From: Paenibacillus artemisiicola
GTDB lineage: Bacteria > Bacillota > Bacilli > Paenibacillales > Paenibacillaceae
Direction: 5' to 3'
Assembly (NCBI RefSeq): GCF_017652985.1
Contig: NZ_JAGGDJ010000004.1
Span: forward strand, 340,432-404,431
DNA: 64,000 nt
Position 1 is the first letter of the stretch, and each line of letters opens with the position of its first letter. The notes below the pieces were generated by a model that did not search any database, was not told the origin of the DNA, and was given only the letters and a program-made list of their open reading frames with translations. Positions 43,414-51,674 of this stretch are shown piece by piece. Both the position numbers and the translations under genes were made by a program.

Positions 43414-43569
43414 TGCCGTTATCGCCTCGCGTTTCCGTATGACTTTGGTGCTTGCCCGCACCCCGATATTCTAATATTATTACGAATTGCGAGCAAAGAA
43501 GCTAGTCGCCGTCCACGCGAATCGTCAAAGCCGGTTTGCGCGGCTCGCGATTGAAAGGGGAAGTACCGG

Positions 43570-44217
43570 GTGAAACGTTTTTTGCCGCTGGCCGGCATGC
43601 TCGCGTTTCCGCTGCTCGGGTGGCTCTACGCGCTCACGGACGATCCGTCCCGCCATCCGCACCGGCCGATTCACAGCCTGATGACCCATTGGGACCTCGC
43701 GTTCCCGCTCGTTAAATTATTCGTTCTGCCATACGCCGTATGGATCGTCTACCTCTATGCCTGCCTGCTCTACTTCTTCTTCAAGGATCCCGCGGTGTAC
43801 CGCAAGGCGCTCGTGACGTACGTGGCGTGCGCGCTGATCTGCTGCGGCATCTACACGGTCTTTCAGACGACGGTGCCGCGTCCCGCGCTCAGCGGCAGCG
43901 ATCCCGTCACGCGGCTGCTGATGTTCGTCTATCGCCGCGATCAGCCGTTCAACTGTTTTCCGAGCATCCATTGCTTCTCCAGCTACATGGTCATGAAGGC
44001 CCTGTATCACGGCAAATTCCGCACTCGTCTCAATCAAACGCTCATTTACGGGATGTCTTCCCTTATCATCGTCTCGACGTTCTTTATTAAGCAGCATGCG
44101 CTGCTCGACGCCGCTTGCGGCATCCTGCTCGCGGACCTCGTCTACCGCGCGCTGCTCCGCCTGGAGCGCGCCGGCCGCCGCAAGCCGGATCGGGCCGCGC
44201 GGCAGGTCAACCTGTAA
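43570..44217 (+). CDS. PAP2 / inositolphosphotransferase-like membrane phosphatase
   Basis: A 215-residue membrane protein with about six helices. Catalytic elements are RP104-105 (TVPRP), the PSIH motif with His134 (CFPSIHCF) and His176 with Asp180 (KQHALLDAACG). The PSIH..H..D set matches the AUR1/PAP2_3 branch rather than classic KxxxxxxRP phosphatases. It would remove phosphate from or transfer it between lipid head groups at the outer membrane face. GTG start at 43570 with AAAGGGGAAG upstream. Confidence 0.78.
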   Translation: MKRFLPLAGMLAFPLLGWLYALTDDPSRHPHRPIHSLMTHWDLAFPLVKLFVLPYAVWIVYLYACLLYFFFKDPAVYRKALVTYVACALICCGIYTVFQTTVPRPALSGSDPVTRLLMFVYRRDQPFNCFPSIHCFSSYMVMKALYHGKFRTRLNQTLIYGMSSLIIVSTFFIKQHALLDAACGILLADLVYRALLRLERAGRRKPDRAARQVNL

Positions 44218-44220
44218 CGC

Positions 44221-44277
44221 GCGGCAAAAAGGGCGATCCCTCCGTCGAATGACGGAAGGATCGCCCTTTTTTGCCGC
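44221..44277. terminator. bidirectional terminator
   Basis: GCGGCAAAAAGGGCGATCC pairs with GGATCGCCCTTTTTTGCCGC, with an inner TCCGTC/GACGGA stem. It begins four bases after the PAP2 stop and also serves the converging SDR gene. Confidence 0.9.
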
Positions 44278-44340
44278 ATGCGGCCGGCCGGCACCCTCGG
44301 GCAGCCGGCGCGGCGGCAGCCGATACGCGAGAGGCATGAA

Positions 44341-45105
44341 TCAGATGGCGGGCATGACGTTGCCGCCGCAAACGGGAATATAAGCGCCCGTGATGAATCC
44401 GGCGAGATCGGACGCCAGGAAGGCGACCGTATTCGCGATATCTTGGTCCGTGCCCCTGCGCTTCAGCGGCACGCGGCTGTCGTAGCCCTCGCTCCGCTCC
44501 GTGCCGTTCGTCCGGTCGCGCTCCGAGATCGTCCATCCCGGCGCGACTTGGTTCACGGTGATCTGATGCGCGCCGACTTCCTTCGCCAGGATGCGGTACA
44601 CGCCGTCCATCCCGCGCTTGCCCGCGACGTACGCGGACTGCGTCTCGAAATTTTGCATCGCGCATTCCGTGTTGATGCCGATCATCCGTCCGGCGCCGCG
44701 CTCGATCATCGCCGGCACGAACGCCTTGGCCAGATGGACGCTCTGCAGGACGCACGATTCGAACTGGCTGCGATAGTCGTCCTCCGACTGCTCCAGCACC
44801 GACGTCCATTGGTACTGCACGACGGCGTTGGCGACCACGATATGGACGTGGCCCAGCTCGGCGGTCACGGCGTCGCGCATCGCCAGGATGTCGTCCAGCT
44901 TCGTAATGTCGGCCCGCACGACGGCCGCGCGGCGGCCCGCGGCTTGGACCTCCGCCGCCAGCTCGTTCGCTTTCGCCGCGTTGGTGTTGTAATGAATGGC
45001 CACGTCCGCCCCGCACGCCGCCAGCGTGCGGACCATGACGCGCCCCAGTTCCCCCGTCGCGCCCGTGACGAGCGCGGTTCTGCCGCTCAAATCGATTCCG
45101 ATCAT
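44341..45105 (-). CDS. short-chain dehydrogenase/reductase
   Basis: A 254-residue classical SDR. The cofactor loop is VTGATGELGRVM (13-24); Arg/Asn NADP region HYNTNAAK; active Tyr and Lys in YVAGK. At the position 13 residues before the Tyr, where Ser is normal, there is Thr (GINTECAM). The C-terminus is GAYIPVCGGNVMPAI. It could still be active, since Thr supplies a hydroxyl. GGGGAGGCGTAACG fixes ATG at 45105, two bases after the stop of the preceding small gene; the pair form one operon. Confidence 0.82.
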   Translation of the reverse strand: MIGIDLSGRTALVTGATGELGRVMVRTLAACGADVAIHYNTNAAKANELAAEVQAAGRRAAVVRADITKLDDILAMRDAVTAELGHVHIVVANAVVQYQWTSVLEQSEDDYRSQFESCVLQSVHLAKAFVPAMIERGAGRMIGINTECAMQNFETQSAYVAGKRGMDGVYRILAKEVGAHQITVNQVAPGWTISERDRTNGTERSEGYDSRVPLKRRGTDQDIANTVAFLASDLAGFITGAYIPVCGGNVMPAI

Positions 45106-45107
45106 CG

Positions 45108-45401
45108 TTACGCCTCCCCGTCTTCGATATCGTCCGGCAGCGTGTCCGCCGCGGCGTCGATCAGCCTGTCGAACAGTTCGTCGTCGGCCTCGATCGCCGC
45201 TTCCACTTCCCCGATCTGCTCTTCCGAGCCGGATTCCTTCGCGAAGCGGAGGCTGTAATCCCACGTCGTTCCGCGCAGGCTGTTCAGCTGCAGCGAGATC
45301 TCGTACGGATGCTTGTGTCCCTCCGCCTCGAACTGCACGGTCCCCCGGTAACCGTTCTCCCGGTCATGCGTCATCTCGGCATGGATGATCGTTACCTTCA
45401 T
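45108..45401 (-). CDS. conserved hypothetical protein, 97 residues
   Basis: Starts at ATG 45401 after GGAGG at 9 bp. The N-terminal two-thirds alternate strands (KVTIIHAEMTH, YRGTVQFEAEG, PYEISLQLNS, WDYSLRFAKE) like a small beta sheet with a WDY core; the C-terminal third is a very acidic helix (EVEAAIEADDELFDRLIDAAADTLPDDIEDGEA). I do not recognise a named family, though the shape is like small Paenibacillus proteins of unknown role. It ends two bases before the SDR start, so the two are co-translated. Confidence 0.65.
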   Translation of the reverse strand: MKVTIIHAEMTHDRENGYRGTVQFEAEGHKHPYEISLQLNSLRGTTWDYSLRFAKESGSEEQIGEVEAAIEADDELFDRLIDAAADTLPDDIEDGEA

Positions 45402-45496
45402 GTCTGCAAACCTCCACTCGGACAAGTTGAAACAGGGACATTATACCATACTCGGCGCTTCGGCAAAGCGCCTCGTTCCGGCAGCGGCCCTCGCCG

Positions 45497-46405
45497 TCAC
45501 GACAGCGCCGAGGGAACGATGAAATCGGTCATGACCCCCTGCGCGCCGTCCGCCATCAGCTCCCGGATCCGGCCGACGTCGTTGATCGTGTTGACGTAGG
45601 CGTACGCGCCTTCCCGCTTCAAGGCTTGCACGAAATCGGGCGAATAGCGGTTCTCGTCCATGACGACGATGCGGATGCCGCGCGCCGCGACGTCCCGCAG
45701 CACCTGCTCGTCCGAATCCTTGTTCAAATACAAGGTATAGATGTATTGCTTGAACGGATGCACGCTCTTGACGGCCTCGTAGTTGTCCGCCTCGTACAGC
45801 TGCGGGACGATCCGGTCGAGCAGCCGCGGATCGACGGATTCGGCTTCCGCCACGATCCGTTTGAACACGGCGGCCGCCTTCGCGGGATCCGGCTCCTTCG
45901 TATCCGTGATGAGCAGCATGTCGGGATGATCCGCCATGAACGCGAGCGCGTCCTTGAACGTCGCGGGCGTATAGTGCCCCTGGATCGGCAGCGCGCGGAA
46001 TTTCGCGAGCGGCATCGGGCGTTCCTTCGCCGGCGGGGTCTGTCCGAGGACGGGGTAGGTACCGGCGTCCCAATCGTGGCGAAGGGCGAGATGGCCGTCG
46101 GACGTGACGCTCACGTCCGTCTCGAACACGCGGTAGCCGCAGGCGTAGGCCTGCAGCATCGCTTCGCGGCTGTTCGTGCCCGCGAAGCCGCCGATGCCGC
46201 CGAGCGCGTGGGCGATAAGCGGCGTCTGCCGGACCCATCCGTACGGCTCGCTCAGGTCGAGCTTGGCCCCGGGTACGGGAGATTGGCCGCAGTCCGGCGC
46301 TTGGGACTGGGTCTCGACCGGCGATAGCAGCAGCGGCGCGGCGCAGAAGATCAGCAGCGTCAGCAAGAGCTGCGGAAGCATGCGTTTGGAAGCTGCGGGA
46401 AGCAT
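45497..46405 (-). CDS. secreted glycerophosphodiester phosphodiesterase domain protein
   Basis: A 302-residue TIM-barrel protein with an N-terminal signal segment (residues 9-28). Catalytic-site candidates are His66 (IAHALGG), Glu95 and Asp97 (FETDVSVTSDG) and His110 (LALRHDW). It resembles the GDPD/PI-PLC superfamily that hydrolyses glycerophosphodiesters or teichoic acid-type polymers, but lacks the usual ENT in the first loop (NSREA instead), so it belongs to a divergent branch. GGAGGGAGCGAGCCC precedes ATG. Confidence 0.75.
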   Translation of the reverse strand: MLPAASKRMLPQLLLTLLIFCAAPLLLSPVETQSQAPDCGQSPVPGAKLDLSEPYGWVRQTPLIAHALGGIGGFAGTNSREAMLQAYACGYRVFETDVSVTSDGHLALRHDWDAGTYPVLGQTPPAKERPMPLAKFRALPIQGHYTPATFKDALAFMADHPDMLLITDTKEPDPAKAAAVFKRIVAEAESVDPRLLDRIVPQLYEADNYEAVKSVHPFKQYIYTLYLNKDSDEQVLRDVAARGIRIVVMDENRYSPDFVQALKREGAYAYVNTINDVGRIRELMADGAQGVMTDFIVPSALS

Positions 46406-46751
46406 GGGCTCGCTCCCTCCTCGATGTCCGTCTTTCTAACCTCTTGGACAGACGGGAGGGATCGCGAAACAGCCGGATATTACCGGAGAAGCCGGCGGTA
46501 AGGGTCGTAGGCGCCGCGGCGAGCGGACGGACGGAGCGCGGAAGAGGAGCCGGCGCAGCCGACAAATCGCCCGCCGGCGCCGCGGGCTGCGCGGCATGGC
46601 GGGCGATGATCGGGCGGCGGCCGCAAGCCCGGCCCGGGCGAATCGATGAGCGGCTGCGCGGCTGCAAATCCGCCAGGCGGCTCGACAGGGGCCGTAAGCC
46701 AGCCTAAGCGGCTATGGGCGGCTGCGCCGGGCGATCCCGCTTGCGGTCCGG
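46406..46751. other. GC-rich gap without recognised features
   Basis: Short open frames run through this stretch in several phases, as expected for its composition. I see no promoter, hairpin with T tract, repeat or ribosome site. Confidence 0.5.
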
Positions 46752-48059
46752 TCAGTCCGTCGCGGTCAGCACGAGCACCCAGTCCTCGCCGCGGCCGCTC
46801 GTCGGCGGCGCGAACGCGGCTTCGCCTTCGTTGGCGAATTCGCCGATCGCATCGTATGCCCCCGTCCGGGGATCGAACCAGGACGCTTTCACGCGATTTC
46901 CCGGAAGCTTGCCGAGCGATGCGCGGAACGGGATGCCGTTCGGGCTGTAGAGGAAGGCGTAATCGCCGCCGCGGGTGGCGACCATGTAATTGGCGCCCTC
47001 GTAATTATCGGCGATCAGGCTTTGGTCCGGAACGCGGTCCAGGTACGCGTGCGCCTCAATCAAGGCGCGAAGGTGGCGCATCTGCGCCGCGCCGGGGCGG
47101 TTAAGCGCTTCCTGCCAGGTCATGATGAAATACGACCCGGGCTCGGTCGTCATCGACCAGATGCTGTGATGGCCGTACGTCGTGCCGAAGCCCCCCGCGA
47201 AGACGCCGTAATAGGCGCCGATCCGCACGTCCGCCTGATCGAAGTAGCCGTTCTCCGCCTTGAAATTGACGGGATGGTCCTCGTACGCGGGCTCGCCGTC
47301 CACCGTCGGCTTGACCGGCACGCGGTCGTAATCCGCCTTCACATGCTTGTAATTCTCGCGAATCCGCTCATGATGTCCGGATTGAATCATGTTGAAATCC
47401 AGCCACGGCTCTTCGTGCATGTGGTGCGAGGACGACGCGTTGCCGCAAGGATGGAACGTAATGAGCTGAGACTCGCCGACGCTCTCCCGCAAGCCCGCGG
47501 CGAGGCCGTTGTTCGTCTCGAAATGCCGGCGGACGATCAGCGAACGGTCCCCGCCCAGCACCCAGAGGACGTTGGAGCGTCCGCCGTATCGTTCGCCGAG
47601 CCAAGCGCCGTACGCCCGCGCGTTCGCCTCGTCGAAGATTTCGGGTCCCTTCCCGAACGCCCGGTGGTACTTGTCCCCCCAGGTCGGGAGCAGCGCGACG
47701 TACAGTCCGTACGATGCGGCCCGGTCGACGATATAATCGACATGCGTCCAGTAGTGGTCGTCCCCGTCCAGATCGGGCAGCGACGGATCGTACTGCCCCC
47801 GCGCGTTCCGCTTCAGCGGCTTCCGCCCGTAGGCGTTCGCCCCTTCGATGCCGTCCAGCTCGGCCAGCGCCACCGCCTGCACGACGTTGAAATGCAAGCC
47901 GGCCCGATTCCGCAGGTACTCGTCCGCCTCCTCGCGGTTCAGCTTGTGAAACAGCTCCCATGCCGTATCGGCCAGCCAAAAGAACGGCGTTCCGTCCTCC
48001 TGAACCAAAAACCGCCGGTTCTCGCTTACGCTTAGCCGTTGCAAACGCTTCGTCGCCAT
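46752..48059 (-). CDS. DUF4038 glycoside hydrolase (apiosidase-like)
   Basis: A 435-residue protein with the DUF4038 TIM barrel followed by a beta-sandwich end domain. Family hallmarks are the opening RRFLVQEDGTPFFWLADTAWELFHKL, LLPTWGDKYH, NVLWVLGGDR and FNMIQSGHH. The founding characterised members (GH140) remove apiose from rhamnogalacturonan II side chains using Asp and Glu in this barrel. No signal peptide is present, so it is cytoplasmic and would act on imported oligosaccharides. An upstream GntR-like operator resembles the one in the nearby ApnO region, and both point to apiose use; enzyme specificity is inference. Confidence 0.8.
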   Translation of the reverse strand: MATKRLQRLSVSENRRFLVQEDGTPFFWLADTAWELFHKLNREEADEYLRNRAGLHFNVVQAVALAELDGIEGANAYGRKPLKRNARGQYDPSLPDLDGDDHYWTHVDYIVDRAASYGLYVALLPTWGDKYHRAFGKGPEIFDEANARAYGAWLGERYGGRSNVLWVLGGDRSLIVRRHFETNNGLAAGLRESVGESQLITFHPCGNASSSHHMHEEPWLDFNMIQSGHHERIRENYKHVKADYDRVPVKPTVDGEPAYEDHPVNFKAENGYFDQADVRIGAYYGVFAGGFGTTYGHHSIWSMTTEPGSYFIMTWQEALNRPGAAQMRHLRALIEAHAYLDRVPDQSLIADNYEGANYMVATRGGDYAFLYSPNGIPFRASLGKLPGNRVKASWFDPRTGAYDAIGEFANEGEAAFAPPTSGRGEDWVLVLTATD

Positions 48060-48165
48060 GTTTATCGCTCACGCTCCCGTTTCCCCATGTATGACCGCTT
48101 GCCGGCTTGCGCAGGTTGCCGGCTTCGATGCGGCCGTCAGCTTCAGCCTATCATATCGTTTTACA

Positions 48166-48185
48166 GTACACAATATGTATACAAT
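48166..48185. promoter_or_regulatory. GntR-like operator before the DUF4038 gene
   Basis: On the minus strand ATTGTATACA is followed one helical turn later by TTGTGTAC. The first word matches 10 bp of the perfect palindrome at 53705-53720. It lies 107-126 bp before the DUF4038 start codon in an AT-rich stretch. Confidence 0.5.
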
Positions 48186-48230
48186 AAATATATCGGCGTT
48201 TACTCGCTGCGCTGAACCGGCCCATGCTAA

Positions 48231-48267
48231 AAAACGGCCCATGCGCTTGAAGCGCGATGGACCGTTT
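48231..48267 (-). terminator. terminator downstream of the WG-repeat gene
   Basis: On the minus strand AAACGG.CCAT.GCGCTT pairs with AAGCGCATGG.CCGTTT and is followed by TTTTAG, about 140 bp past the stop. Confidence 0.7.
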
Positions 48268-48287
48268 CGAATGAGAGCGGCAGACCT

Positions 48288-48329
48288 GCGAGGCATTCAT
48301 TGCGATACATTCAATGCGAGATCTTCATT
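48288..48329. repeat. three-copy 14-bp tandem repeat
   Basis: GCGAGGCATTCATT, GCGATACATTCAAT and GCGAGATCTTCATT follow each other exactly, between the WG-repeat gene stop and its terminator. They would be in the 3' untranslated region. Confidence 0.7.
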
Positions 48330-48404
48330 GTGCGATAGAGTGACGGAACTTCGATTGAAAAGCGCGAACCTCCGCCCCGCCCTGCGCTGCGGACGTAAAC
48401 CGGC

Positions 48405-49928
48405 TCAGCCCGCGAACGCGCTTTGCCACACCACGCTGCCCGTCTTGTCGATATACGCGTCGCGGAATTTCCCGCCGTCTTCCGGCAGCAGCACGCTCGC
48501 GAGACCGCCCTGGAAGTCGCCCGCGCGGACGAACCTCGGCGCGACGGCGACGGCGCCGTCCATGTCCGCGTAACCCCAAAGCCCGTCCGCCGACTTGAAC
48601 GCGATCAGCCCTTGGGAAGCGCGCCCCAGCGATTTATGCGGCGGCAGCTTGACCTTCTTCCCGGCGGCGTCGATCAGCTCGAATACCGCGCCGGCTGGCG
48701 TCGCCGTCTGGACCACGGCGTACCCGCCGGAGAACTTGTCCGCTCCGGCGAACCGCGCCGGAATGACCCATCGCCCCGTCTTGTCGATATAGCCGGACTT
48801 GCCGTTCAGCACGGCCGCGGCCAAGCCGTTGTCGGCGAAGTCGTCCGCCCACGTCAACGTCGGCGGTATGGCGAAGCGCCCCTTCGTATCGATGAAGCCG
48901 ATGCGCGCGGTCGGTTGGCCGCCGACCTTGACGCGCATCTCCACCGCGGCGAGGCCGTTCGCGAACGGCCGGGTATGAAGGCTGCCCGGGATGGGCGGAA
49001 TGACCGTTTTGCCCGTATGGTCGATGTAAAACGTCTTGCCGTCCTGCACGACCTTCGCCAAGCCGTCGGAGAACGGGTACGCCCCGCTGAAGAGCAGCGG
49101 AGCCGGGACATAGCCCGAGACGTACAGGTTCACCCCGTCCCGGTTGACGTAGCCGTATTTGACTTGATAGGTTCCCTCCGACACGGGATACAGGTCCTTG
49201 TACACGGCCATGCCTTCGCTGAACGCGCCGAGCCGGTAATGCGACGCGGGCACCGCGAGCTTGCCGCTGCGGTCCATGTAGCCTTGTCCGAAGCCGTTCT
49301 TGTAATACGGCGTCAGATCCGCGTAGCCGAAGGAATCCGCCCCCGCGTTCGTCGTCGTCAGGACGGTCTCGCCCTTCCCGTTCACGTAGACGGTCTTGCC
49401 GTAGCCCGCGTTGGCCGCGGTCCAATACTGCTCGTCCGGCAGCGCCGCCGCGTCCGTGCCGCCCGGCCGAAGCCGGATGGCGGACGGATTGTCGGGCGGT
49501 CCCGCAAGGACGCTGTAGCCGATGTCCGTCAGCTCGCCGACGGCGTCCAGCGGGACGAACAGCGTGCCGTGTATATACTGGGGCGGCGCCTGATAGGTTC
49601 GTTTGACGGCGCCGTTCAGCAGCGCGCCGCGCTGGCCCGGATACAGCGTCACGCTGCCGATCGCGCCGCCGGCCAGCCGAACCTCCTTCGGCCCGGCCTC
49701 GACGATCGCGTACCCGAACCGCTCGGCGACCGGACGCAGCGGAACGAGCCATACGCCGTCCTGATGAATCGGTCCTTCGGGAAAACGCAGATGCTCCCCT
49801 TGATCGTAGACGTCCAAGTCGTTTGCCCGCGCGGCCGTCGCGCCGCCGAGCAGCGCGCCTGCGGCCAGCAGCGCCGTCGCGGCCGCGAGGCCGATTCTTC
49901 CATTGCGTGGCCTGAATCCTTGCTTCAT
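48405..49928 (-). CDS. secreted WG-repeat protein with copper-amine-oxidase N-domain
   Basis: A 507-residue exported protein. A signal peptide (GLAAATALLAAGALLGGATAARA) is followed by a copper amine oxidase N-terminal-like domain (residues 45-155: VPLRPVAERFGYAIV, FVPLDAVGELTDIGY), a wall/matrix module common in Paenibacillus. The rest is a series of WG/KWG beta repeats (GYVNRDG, FYIDHTGKTVIPP, GFIDTKGRFAIPP, GYIDKTGRWVIPA, AYIDKTGSVVWQ), which form a solenoid for protein contact. ATG at 49928 follows AGGAAGAGGAAA. Upstream gene is a serpin; a shared extracellular role is possible. Confidence 0.85.
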   Translation of the reverse strand: MKQGFRPRNGRIGLAAATALLAAGALLGGATAARANDLDVYDQGEHLRFPEGPIHQDGVWLVPLRPVAERFGYAIVEAGPKEVRLAGGAIGSVTLYPGQRGALLNGAVKRTYQAPPQYIHGTLFVPLDAVGELTDIGYSVLAGPPDNPSAIRLRPGGTDAAALPDEQYWTAANAGYGKTVYVNGKGETVLTTTNAGADSFGYADLTPYYKNGFGQGYMDRSGKLAVPASHYRLGAFSEGMAVYKDLYPVSEGTYQVKYGYVNRDGVNLYVSGYVPAPLLFSGAYPFSDGLAKVVQDGKTFYIDHTGKTVIPPIPGSLHTRPFANGLAAVEMRVKVGGQPTARIGFIDTKGRFAIPPTLTWADDFADNGLAAAVLNGKSGYIDKTGRWVIPARFAGADKFSGGYAVVQTATPAGAVFELIDAAGKKVKLPPHKSLGRASQGLIAFKSADGLWGYADMDGAVAVAPRFVRAGDFQGGLASVLLPEDGGKFRDAYIDKTGSVVWQSAFAG

Positions 49929-50057
49929 CGATTTCCTCTTCCTTTCTCTCTGCAACTCGCCATAAACCTAAGACGTCATTACCCGGCCATAGTTGCCGGA
50001 AACAGCCCGATTGCGAATCATTCCCTCGGCTGCCAGCGCGCGCCCGCGGCCGCCGCC

Positions 50058-51326
50058 TTAATCGGCGGGCATCGCGGACGGATCGGCGACGCGGCCCATG
50101 AAGGCGAGGACGCCCGTAGTCGCGTTCACGACCGCGAACAGAAACGGCCGGTCGGCGCGGAATTCGAATACGTCCGCGGGGCCTGCCGAGCCGCTGTCGC
50201 CCACGATCGCCGTTGCCGCCGCCGCCTTCGTCCCCGTTTCGTCGACTTCGATGAACGCCTTGTGGAGCGCGCGCGAAACGAACAGCTCGGCTTCCTCGCC
50301 CGCAATGCCCGAAAAATCGGCTGCCGGGCTCAGCGACCGGACCATGCCGAGCGCGCGAAGCGTTTCCGTCAGGTTCGACGTCGCCGCCATCTTGAACCGC
50401 GGCAGCGCCAGCGCCGTTTCGCTTGCCTCGAATCCCTCTGTCCACTCCGCCGGGTCGCGCAGCAGCGCAGCCTCGGCTTCCTTCAACGTCCTGCCGTCGG
50501 CGGGCAGCGCGGCGATGAAGCGCCATTGTCCCGACCCGTAAGGAATCTGCACGGCTTTGTACGCGGGCGTCGACTTATGCGGCAGCGTCTCCCGTTTCCC
50601 CATCATGGGGACCGTCACGTCGGTGCCGTCCTCCCGGTGAAACGGCTCATCGCGCGTCGCCGACGTCTCGAACGGTTCCGTCCAGCGCCCATGAAAATAA
50701 ATCGCGTTCACGAGCATCATCGCGGTCTGCCCAGAGATGTCATCCTCGCTGACGAGATCCCGGATCAACCCCTCCGTCCGATCGCTCACCCAGCCGTTGA
50801 CCGTCTTGGCCGCGGCCGGCTTATCGCCGAAATCGAGCGTGGCGATCTTCGCCGCGTACGCCTGCTTCATCGCCTTCACGTAATCGTCCCGAAGCGGCAG
50901 TCCCTTCTGCGCCCAGATCGCGTTGGCGATCCGGACCTCCGTCTTCGGATCGTCATGCTCAATCAGATCCAGCAGCACTTCGTTGCCATGATTGATCGCA
51001 TCCCGCCCGATGCCCTGCACGGCGAGCAGCTTCAGCAGCTCCTCCCGCGTCTCGCCCCTCGCGCCGTCCAGCATGAGCGACAGCGCGAGCGAGACGCTGA
51101 ACGGCGAGAATAACGTATTGTTGCGCGCTTCGTCTTCCTTGGTTAGCATCGAAGTGGCAAGCCGCATGGCAAAATCGTTATTCCCAATTACCAACTCCCG
51201 GTTCACGTCGGACGCCTGGTACTTCGGCGCTGCGGCGTCCTTCCCGCAGCCTCCGAGCAAGCAGGCCAGCGCGACGGCCGCCGCCGTCAGCCGAAGCGGC
51301 CGGCGGAGCTTGGATCGTTCTCTCAT
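50058..51326 (-). CDS. serpin-family lipoprotein
   Basis: A 422-residue serine protease inhibitor fold with a lipobox (LLGGC, Cys27) for outer-face anchoring. Serpin signatures are NNTLFSPFSVSLALSLMLDGARGET near the start, TAMMLVNAIYFHGRWTEPF in the middle and ADRPFLFAVVNATTGVLAFMGRV near the end. The reactive-loop hinge VDETGTKAAAATA has the small residues needed for loop insertion, so it should be inhibitory. The target protease is unknown. GGGGGG at 9 bp precedes ATG 51326; the longer frame is not supported. Confidence 0.92.
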   Translation of the reverse strand: MRERSKLRRPLRLTAAAVALACLLGGCGKDAAAPKYQASDVNRELVIGNNDFAMRLATSMLTKEDEARNNTLFSPFSVSLALSLMLDGARGETREELLKLLAVQGIGRDAINHGNEVLLDLIEHDDPKTEVRIANAIWAQKGLPLRDDYVKAMKQAYAAKIATLDFGDKPAAAKTVNGWVSDRTEGLIRDLVSEDDISGQTAMMLVNAIYFHGRWTEPFETSATRDEPFHREDGTDVTVPMMGKRETLPHKSTPAYKAVQIPYGSGQWRFIAALPADGRTLKEAEAALLRDPAEWTEGFEASETALALPRFKMAATSNLTETLRALGMVRSLSPAADFSGIAGEEAELFVSRALHKAFIEVDETGTKAAAATAIVGDSGSAGPADVFEFRADRPFLFAVVNATTGVLAFMGRVADPSAMPAD

Positions 51327-51674
51327 CTTGATCCCCCCTGAGCTTCCAGTTACTGGTTTGACGATGCGAGCGCGGAAAAGGTTGCTGGAAAGGTGCGCGC
51401 GTGCAGGCGTACTCATGGAAACCGCTATGCAAGCAGCGCCAACAAGATCGGTTAGCCCCTGTGCCGACAATCAAAAAATAACGCGAAGAGGCCGACCGCT
51501 CGCGGTCAGCCTCTTGTTGCGATACGAACGGCCGAAATCTTGGCCGCACCTCAACCTAAATTACAATATTTTACAATAATAATGACGATTGCGTGCCGAA
51601 CGTCCCGATTCATCTCGAACATTTCCCCGGAAATAAACCGGGTTAACTCGTTTTGAGCCGTTCGTCCCAGGGAC
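51327..51674. other. gap with a terminator and AT-rich tail
   Basis: 51486-51515 is a 14-bp stem (AAGAGGCCGACCGC / GCGGTCAGCCTCTT, one mismatch) followed on the minus strand by CGCGTTATTTTTT; it probably ends the dehydrogenase operon at 51675. 51555-51590 is AT-rich (TTACAATATTTTACAATAATAATG) and may carry the serpin promoter. No gene is visible. Confidence 0.55.

Noticed and set aside
48423..51113. 896-codon frame antisense to WG-repeat and serpin genes
   Set aside because: Both opposite-strand proteins have clear families and signal peptides; this frame has none.
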